This document shows, one piece after another, positions 14,844-17,961 of a stretch of DNA of 17,961 nt. The notes below the pieces were generated by a model. The model saw only the letters and a list, made by a program, of their open reading frames with translations, did no database searches and was not told where the DNA came from. Positions within the stretch are counted from its first letter, which is position 1. Each line of letters begins with the position of its first letter. The position numbers and the translations under genes are program-made. Source of the stretch: Methylococcaceae bacterium (GTDB lineage: Bacteria > Pseudomonadota > Gammaproteobacteria > Methylococcales > Methylomonadaceae); assembly GCA_005779525.1 (NCBI GenBank), contig SXIZ01000152.1:1-17961 (forward strand), given 5' to 3'.

Positions 14844-15359
14844 ATGAAATATATATTATTTTTCTGCATTCTAATTATTTCTAATCATGTCCATGCATTA
14901 GGTATAAAAGCTAAAGGGGAAGTTTGTGGCTCAAAGGACCATAGTCAAATTGAATCGAAAATTGAGATCTATTATCAAATAGGCAATTTTTTTAGCGTTA
15001 GAATTGAAGGGGGAATTCCTGCGCAAAATGTCCCTTTATCCTTATCCCCAGGGACACCAATTTTTTGTTTAGATCCTAGATTAGGCTTATTAGCAACAGA
15101 TACCACGCCCAAATCTATCAATGGCTATGCCGTTTATGCTGAAAACACACTTTACCTATTTTTAACAGGAATCAACAGTCTTTATCCGACACAAAATGCC
15201 TATATTTTTTCTAAATCGGAAGATAATTATTTTTATTATGTAGGCAACGATAGTGTGGGTGTTCTTCAAGGTGATGGAATACGTATGGGAAACCTTTCTC
15301 CCAATTCAACTTTACCTAAAATTACAGATATCAATTTGAAATATGCTGTTTTTCAATAA
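14844..15359 (+). CDS. Exported hypothetical protein, AT-rich gene
   Basis: The protein has 171 residues and I do not recognise it. It starts MKYILFFCILIISNHVHA, a clear signal peptide with likely cleavage after HVHA, so the product is periplasmic or secreted. The mature part has two cysteines (in GEVCGSK and IFCLDPR) that could form a disulphide, and is otherwise rich in Tyr, Asn, Ser and Gly with alternating strand-like segments. The start is the ATG at 14844; a TTG 12 bases upstream would put four odd residues before the signal peptide. No Shine-Dalgarno sequence is visible. Its AT content is plainly higher than that of the genes on either side, suggesting recent acquisition. No neighbour indicates a function. 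Confidence 0.7.
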   Translation: MKYILFFCILIISNHVHALGIKAKGEVCGSKDHSQIESKIEIYYQIGNFFSVRIEGGIPAQNVPLSLSPGTPIFCLDPRLGLLATDTTPKSINGYAVYAENTLYLFLTGINSLYPTQNAYIFSKSEDNYFYYVGNDSVGVLQGDGIRMGNLSPNSTLPKITDINLKYAVFQ

Positions 15360-15484
15360 CTAAAAATTAAAATGTAGCAAGATGCACTAAATTTCAACGT
15401 TAAGAGGCCCATCATTCGCGAAACTATGCGCTTATCGTTGCTAAGCTTATCCTATCGAGCTCTTTCGGTGATGCCTCTTGCCGG

Positions 15485-15576
15485 ACGGGGCTTGCTGCCC
15501 CGTTGGTAATGTTCTGCATTTATAAAACCTTTGGCATCTGCGTAACGGCAGTGACCAGGGTAACAAAACCCGTCAC
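15485..15576. repeat. Pair of intergenic hairpins
   Basis: ACGGGGC (15485-15491) and GCCCCGT (15497-15503) form a 7-bp stem with a 5-nt loop. GTGAC and GGGT (15551-15561) pair with ACCC and GTCAC (15568-15576) around a 6-nt loop with a 2-nt bulge. They lie in a 264-bp gap between convergent genes and may act as terminators or be part of a dispersed repeat. Confidence 0.45.
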
Positions 15577-15623
15577 GCTCAGGAATATTGCGCTACATCG
15601 TCAATAATTGAGCAGCCGATTAA

Positions 15624-16109
15624 TTAAATAAACGGCAGGGTTACAATTGCAGGAAAGTCAGGTACTAAGCGACTTTTTGCTATTTGGCCCTGGGGGGTAT
15701 AAAAGCGCATGCCGCCCTGTTCTTCACACAACCAAAATTCTTCCGCCCCACGTTCAAAATACAGGAGTTGTTTTTCGTCCATTTCGTTAATACTATTCGA
15801 GGGTGATAATACTTCGACGACAATGGCAGGCGCGACCGGATAGGGGTTGACATCACCCTGCCCCTTTAAGAACGCCGCACTAGCCCATGCGACATCGGCC
15901 ACTTTCACCCCTTGGCTAGTCTGGATGCTGCATTCTGGAAAGGCTAATCCATTCGATAAATAGTGGTCCAGCAATTTGGCAATCATGGCTTGATAGTGCG
16001 AATGTCGATTAGTCCCCGGACTCATGACGATATGCCCCCAACGGTCGGTTTCAAATTTATAGGGTAAGTTATTGAGTGTTGGGTCATTACAAATACTTTG
16101 CCAGTTCAT
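15624..16109 (-). CDS. Uma2-family (DUF820) nuclease-fold protein
   Basis: The protein has 161 residues and belongs to the Uma2/DUF820 family, which has a PD-(D/E)XK restriction-endonuclease fold. It shows the family pattern: an N-terminal strand pair ending IVMSPGTNRHSHYQAMIAKLL, then VKVADVAWAS (catalytic Asp in VADVAW), then PAIVVEVLSPSNS (catalytic Glu) and the helix EMDEKQLLYFERGAEEFWLCE. Nuclease activity is predicted from the fold; biological roles are mostly unknown and the family is often found in multiple mobile copies. The ribosome binding site is AGGAG followed by six Cs before the ATG. It is transcribed away from the VOC gene and convergent with the exported hypothetical. Length is slightly short but complete. 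Confidence 0.88.
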   Translation of the reverse strand: MNWQSICNDPTLNNLPYKFETDRWGHIVMSPGTNRHSHYQAMIAKLLDHYLSNGLAFPECSIQTSQGVKVADVAWASAAFLKGQGDVNPYPVAPAIVVEVLSPSNSINEMDEKQLLYFERGAEEFWLCEEQGGMRFYTPQGQIAKSRLVPDFPAIVTLPFI

Positions 16110-16293
16110 GGGGGGCTCCTGGTGTAAGCTAATGGGTAAGCCATTTTAGTGGGTGTAAAAATGAATTTCTTATTCGAACTGGCTAAATTATATGCAAATT
16201 CTGAATAACGGGGTGTGAAATGTCTGCTAAAACAACAGCCAGAAAACTTTAGCTTGGAAAAAGCATCCATACTTATCCTTTAGCGTTACATAG

Positions 16294-16539
16294 TTAACCA
16301 AATACCAAACCAGCCAGCGAGTTGCCTGGATGAAACAGAGTGAAATCCAGGAAATTCGGAGCTTCGATACTTAAGGAGACTAGCGTAATAGTTACCAAAA
16401 TTGTTAATAATTCAGTGTGTTTAAAGATTTTCTGCAGAACCTTGCCATCAGCAACCAAAGTGGAACATGAAAGATATTTTTTGGCACTATCTAAACTAAT
16501 GACGCTAGAAAAACTCGTGTAGTTTACGTTATTATTCAC
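16294..16539 (-). CDS. Possible small hypothetical protein (81 aa, GTG start)
   Basis: An open frame of 81 codons begins at a GTG (16539-16537) preceded, 6 nt away, by a good AGGAG (complement of 16546-16550). The layout matches the start of the Uma2 gene (AGGAGCCC and then the start codon). The protein begins MNNNVNYTSFSS, has one hydrophobic segment (ELLTILVTITLVSLSI) that could be a membrane helix, and ends LAGLVFG. The frame stays open upstream to an ATG at 16611, which would add 24 residues of no obvious character. I recognise no family, and a plus-strand ORF overlaps it, so it may be chance. It fills part of an otherwise empty 565-bp gap. Confidence 0.35.
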   Translation of the reverse strand: MNNNVNYTSFSSVISLDSAKKYLSCSTLVADGKVLQKIFKHTELLTILVTITLVSLSIEAPNFLDFTLFHPGNSLAGLVFG

Positions 16540-16542
16540 CTC

Positions 16543-16609
16543 GGGCTCCTCTTTGCTGCGTTTACCCGTTGGGTGCATTTTATGACACCGTGGCAGGAAG
16601 GAGGAGCCC
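16543..16609. repeat. Inverted repeat GGGCTCCTC / GAGGAGCCC
   Basis: Arms at 16543-16551 and 16601-16609 are exact 9-bp complements 49 bp apart; a small ACCC-GTT-GGGT hairpin (16564-16574) lies between. Each arm also contains a Shine-Dalgarno sequence, one for each strand. A related GGGCTCCT occurs at the Uma2 start (16113-16120). Confidence 0.45.
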
Positions 16610-16636
16610 ATGTCATCATCCTACGGGCTTCGTTGA
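16610..16636 (+). other. Possible leader mini-ORF before the VOC gene
   Basis: A strong GGAGG (16600-16604) lies 5 nt before an ATG that opens an 8-codon frame (MSSSYGLR, stop TGA). It ends 38 bp before the VOC start. The Shine-Dalgarno sequence is part of an inverted-repeat arm. No codon bias for a particular amino acid suggests attenuation, so this may be chance. Confidence 0.2.
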
Positions 16637-16674
16637 CGCGGCAAACCAATATTCTTAACAACCGGAGAGCAAAA

Positions 16675-17145
16675 ATGACGACCTTAAAACCTATCCCCAA
16701 TGGCGAACATGCCATCTCACCATATTTGGCAATCAAAGGTGCGGAGACTGCCATCCAGTATTATCAACAGGTATTTGGTGCTCAAGAAATTGGCCGACTG
16801 TTAGGGCCTGGCGGTGCTATTGCCCATGCGGAATTGCAAATAGGCGATGCTAAACTCATGTTATCGGAAGAGAATGTCGAGTGGGGCAATTTAAGCCCTG
16901 TGACATTGGGTGGCACAGCAGTGACTATCTCGTTATACGTGGACGATGTGGATGCCACATACCAGCTTGCGCTTGCTGCAGGCGCAACTGGCATTATGCC
17001 CGTCAGGAATGAATTCTATGGCCTACGGGTGGGGATATTTTTCGATCCTTTTGGGCATAAATGGCATATTCATACGCCGATTGAAGAAGTGTCTTTTGAA
17101 GAGATGCAAAAACGCTGTGACGCGATGTTTGCAGCACACAGCTAA
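16675..17145 (+). CDS. VOC-family protein (PhnB/glyoxalase-like)
   Basis: The protein has 156 residues and the vicinal-oxygen-chelate fold of the PhnB-like branch. It opens ISPYLAIKGAETAIQYYQQVFGAQE, has IAHAELQIGDAKLMLSEE in the centre and VTISLYVDDVDATYQLALAAGA as the second beta-alpha unit, and ends with FFDPFGHKWHIHTPIEEVSFEEM. The ATG at 16675 is chosen because GGAG (16664-16667) lies 7 nt upstream and the family starts just so; an ORF from 16573 would add 34 residues unlike the family. Members include glyoxalases, bleomycin-binding proteins and many uncharacterised proteins, so the substrate is unknown. The usual GDR of the WGDR-like loop is altered (FYGLRVG). It stands alone, with the small-ORF region before it. 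Confidence 0.9.
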   Translation: MTTLKPIPNGEHAISPYLAIKGAETAIQYYQQVFGAQEIGRLLGPGGAIAHAELQIGDAKLMLSEENVEWGNLSPVTLGGTAVTISLYVDDVDATYQLALAAGATGIMPVRNEFYGLRVGIFFDPFGHKWHIHTPIEEVSFEEMQKRCDAMFAAHS

Positions 17146-17195
17146 AGGCAAATTGAAGCAGCGTCACGAACGCTTGTTCATCGGTTGAAATTAAA

Positions 17196-17209
17196 CTCCG
17201 GTAGCGGAG
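17196..17209 (+). terminator. Small hairpin after the VOC gene
   Basis: CTCCG-GTAG-CGGAG forms a 5-bp stem 50 bp after the VOC stop. There is no T-run. Its right arm is part of the GGAGG before the small ORF at 17216, so it might instead mask that ribosome binding site. Confidence 0.3.
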
Positions 17210-17215
17210 GTAGAT

Positions 17216-17347
17216 ATGCTGATATCTTTCCAAGCTTATATTGATAACGCGTGGGTTCAAAAAGCGGTCCCATGGGCTCTAAACTCAATCGCTATTGGTC
17301 ACCTAATTTTCACTTTAGTCACCCAGCAAAGTCAATACTGTCACTAA
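17216..17347 (+). CDS. Possible small protein (43 aa)
   Basis: An open frame of 43 codons starts at an ATG with GGAGG (17206-17210) 5 nt upstream, one of the best Shine-Dalgarno sequences in the window. The peptide begins MLISFQAYIDNAWVQKAV and contains a mildly hydrophobic stretch (WALNSIAIGHLIFTLVT). Its last 33 bases overlap the 3' end of the opposite-strand gene at the window edge. No family is recognised. It could be a small membrane peptide or a chance frame. Confidence 0.3.
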   Translation: MLISFQAYIDNAWVQKAVPWALNSIAIGHLIFTLVTQQSQYCH

Positions 17348-17961
17348 AATGCCTATCAACATAAAGGCTGACTCTTCTTTTTGATCCTGCATAAAGTTTT
17401 TATCCAAATAGGTATGGTGGGCAAAATAATTTCTTGCTAAGACGCAACATAGAAATGCTTGTAACAAATAAGTATCTTGAACGGAATCGCATTTGACTTG
17501 TTTAATTTTATTAATTGGATTTTCTGGTGTTTCACGTAACAGAGTAAGACCAGAGACTTCCTTTTTAAAACAATCTTTGATAATAGCAGTGGAGCGTTTT
17601 TGCTCGGCAAGTTTGGTAATATATGTGTCCAATTTTTGTTTTTCTTTATTAATATTTTTCAGTAAATTTTTCTTTTCCAACGCATAGCGAAGACAAGTTT
17701 CAGCACGAATAGCTAATAACGAATAATAATCAAGTGGTCGCAATACCCGAAAATCAAGACCACCGATTTGCTCAGGTTTATACATTAGATGCTCGTGAAA
17801 TTGACGAAACGCATTAAGCAAACTGTCAAATGGGTAGTTTGTTTTTTGTAAACTAGATACTAATTGCTCAAGTTTTTCATCCGTTGGCAGGATACCGTTA
17901 TAGAATTTTATGTATAGAGGTATAGTTGATAAAAAATATTGCCTATCTTCAAAGTCTTCAA
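17315..17961 (-). CDS. Partial gene: probable HEPN-domain protein, 5' end outside the window
   Basis: The frame is open from its stop at 17315 to the right edge, 214 sense codons. A TTG at 17821 might be taken as a start, but 46 more codons without a stop and without any ATG lie upstream, so the true start is beyond the window. The visible N-terminal part includes YFLSTIPLYIKFYNGILP; then come LRPLDYYSLLAIRAETCLRYAL, a charged helical stretch (KNLLKNINKEKQKLDTYITKL), and LLQAFLCCVLARNYFAHHTYLD. R-N-Y-F-A-H matches the RN-x3-H catalytic motif of HEPN ribonucleases, set in a helix as usual. The end (SAFMLIGILVTVLTLLGD) is hydrophobic and is either the last HEPN helix or a membrane segment. HEPN proteins are commonly RNA-cleaving toxins or defence effectors; that role is inference from one motif. 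The gene is AT-rich, which suggests accessory DNA. Confidence 0.6.
   Translation of the reverse strand, partial: EDFEDRQYFLSTIPLYIKFYNGILPTDEKLEQLVSSLQKTNYPFDSLLNAFRQFHEHLMYKPEQIGGLDFRVLRPLDYYSLLAIRAETCLRYALEKKNLLKNINKEKQKLDTYITKLAEQKRSTAIIKDCFKKEVSGLTLLRETPENPINKIKQVKCDSVQDTYLLQAFLCCVLARNYFAHHTYLDKNFMQDQKEESAFMLIGILVTVLTLLGD

Noticed and set aside
15624..16109. Uma2 gene considered as a transposase or part of an insertion sequence
   Set aside because: The motifs fit Uma2/DUF820, and no terminal inverted repeats or target duplications are visible around it.
16573..16674. Longer start for the VOC gene, adding 34 residues
   Set aside because: A ribosome binding site lies directly before the ATG at 16675 and the family begins there.
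17003..17260. Minus-strand ORF of 85 codons overlapping the end of the VOC gene
   Set aside because: Antisense to a conserved VOC C terminus, with no family features.
1..17961. tRNA, rRNA and known riboswitches
   Set aside because: I saw no cloverleaf with a TTCGAATCC-like arm, no rRNA signature and no riboswitch core in the intergenic regions by eye. A covariance-model scan would be decisive.

Overview
The window looks like a chromosomal segment of a gammaproteobacterium of moderate GC content. The protein families and the gene order suggest this: a lone CheB, a CHASE2/FecR/OmpA signalling cluster, a Uma2 protein, and an intergenic repeat built on an AGTACTTTCTTT inverted repeat that resembles ones I know from that class. 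Genus cannot be fixed from the sequence alone. There are no rRNA or tRNA genes, no insertion sequence and no CRISPR array. Most genes are short transcription units separated by sizeable intergenic regions.

Layout. Bases 1-833 are non-coding, with a GC-rich hairpin/repeat element at 1-215 and an AT-rich stretch after it. Then come cheB (+) and a convergent gene for an exported formylglycine-generating-enzyme-fold protein (-), with a strong hairpin between them. An EthD-family gene (-) and a LysR-type regulator (+) are divergent around a perfect ATAGGT/ACCTAT palindrome. The centre (4.7-10 kb) is a signalling island: an MBL-fold hydrolase, a FecR-domain periplasmic protein coupled to an OmpA-like lipoprotein, a CHASE2-PP2C (SpoIIE/RsbU-type) membrane phosphatase on the opposite strand, and a divergent STAS antagonist plus RsbW-type ATPase pair. 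Next are a 1012-residue protein of eight Ig-like repeats and a TPR-GNAT fusion. The last 3.5 kb is accessory in character: an AT-rich exported hypothetical, a Uma2 nuclease-fold protein, possible small ORFs, a PhnB-like VOC protein, and a 5'-truncated gene at the window edge carrying an RN-x3-H motif of HEPN ribonucleases.

How the parts fit. The phosphatase, STAS protein and kinase form a complete partner-switching module: an envelope signal sensed by CHASE2 would control dephosphorylation of the STAS protein, which would titrate the kinase/anti-sigma factor. FecR and OmpA-like proteins beside it may provide the periplasmic and peptidoglycan side of sensing. No sigma factor or other output gene is present. 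A 14-bp motif (TAGACTA[A/T]GCTTAA) lies upstream of both the STAS gene and the MBL gene and resembles the extended -10 of sigma-S promoters. This suggests, as inference only, that the output could be the general stress sigma factor.
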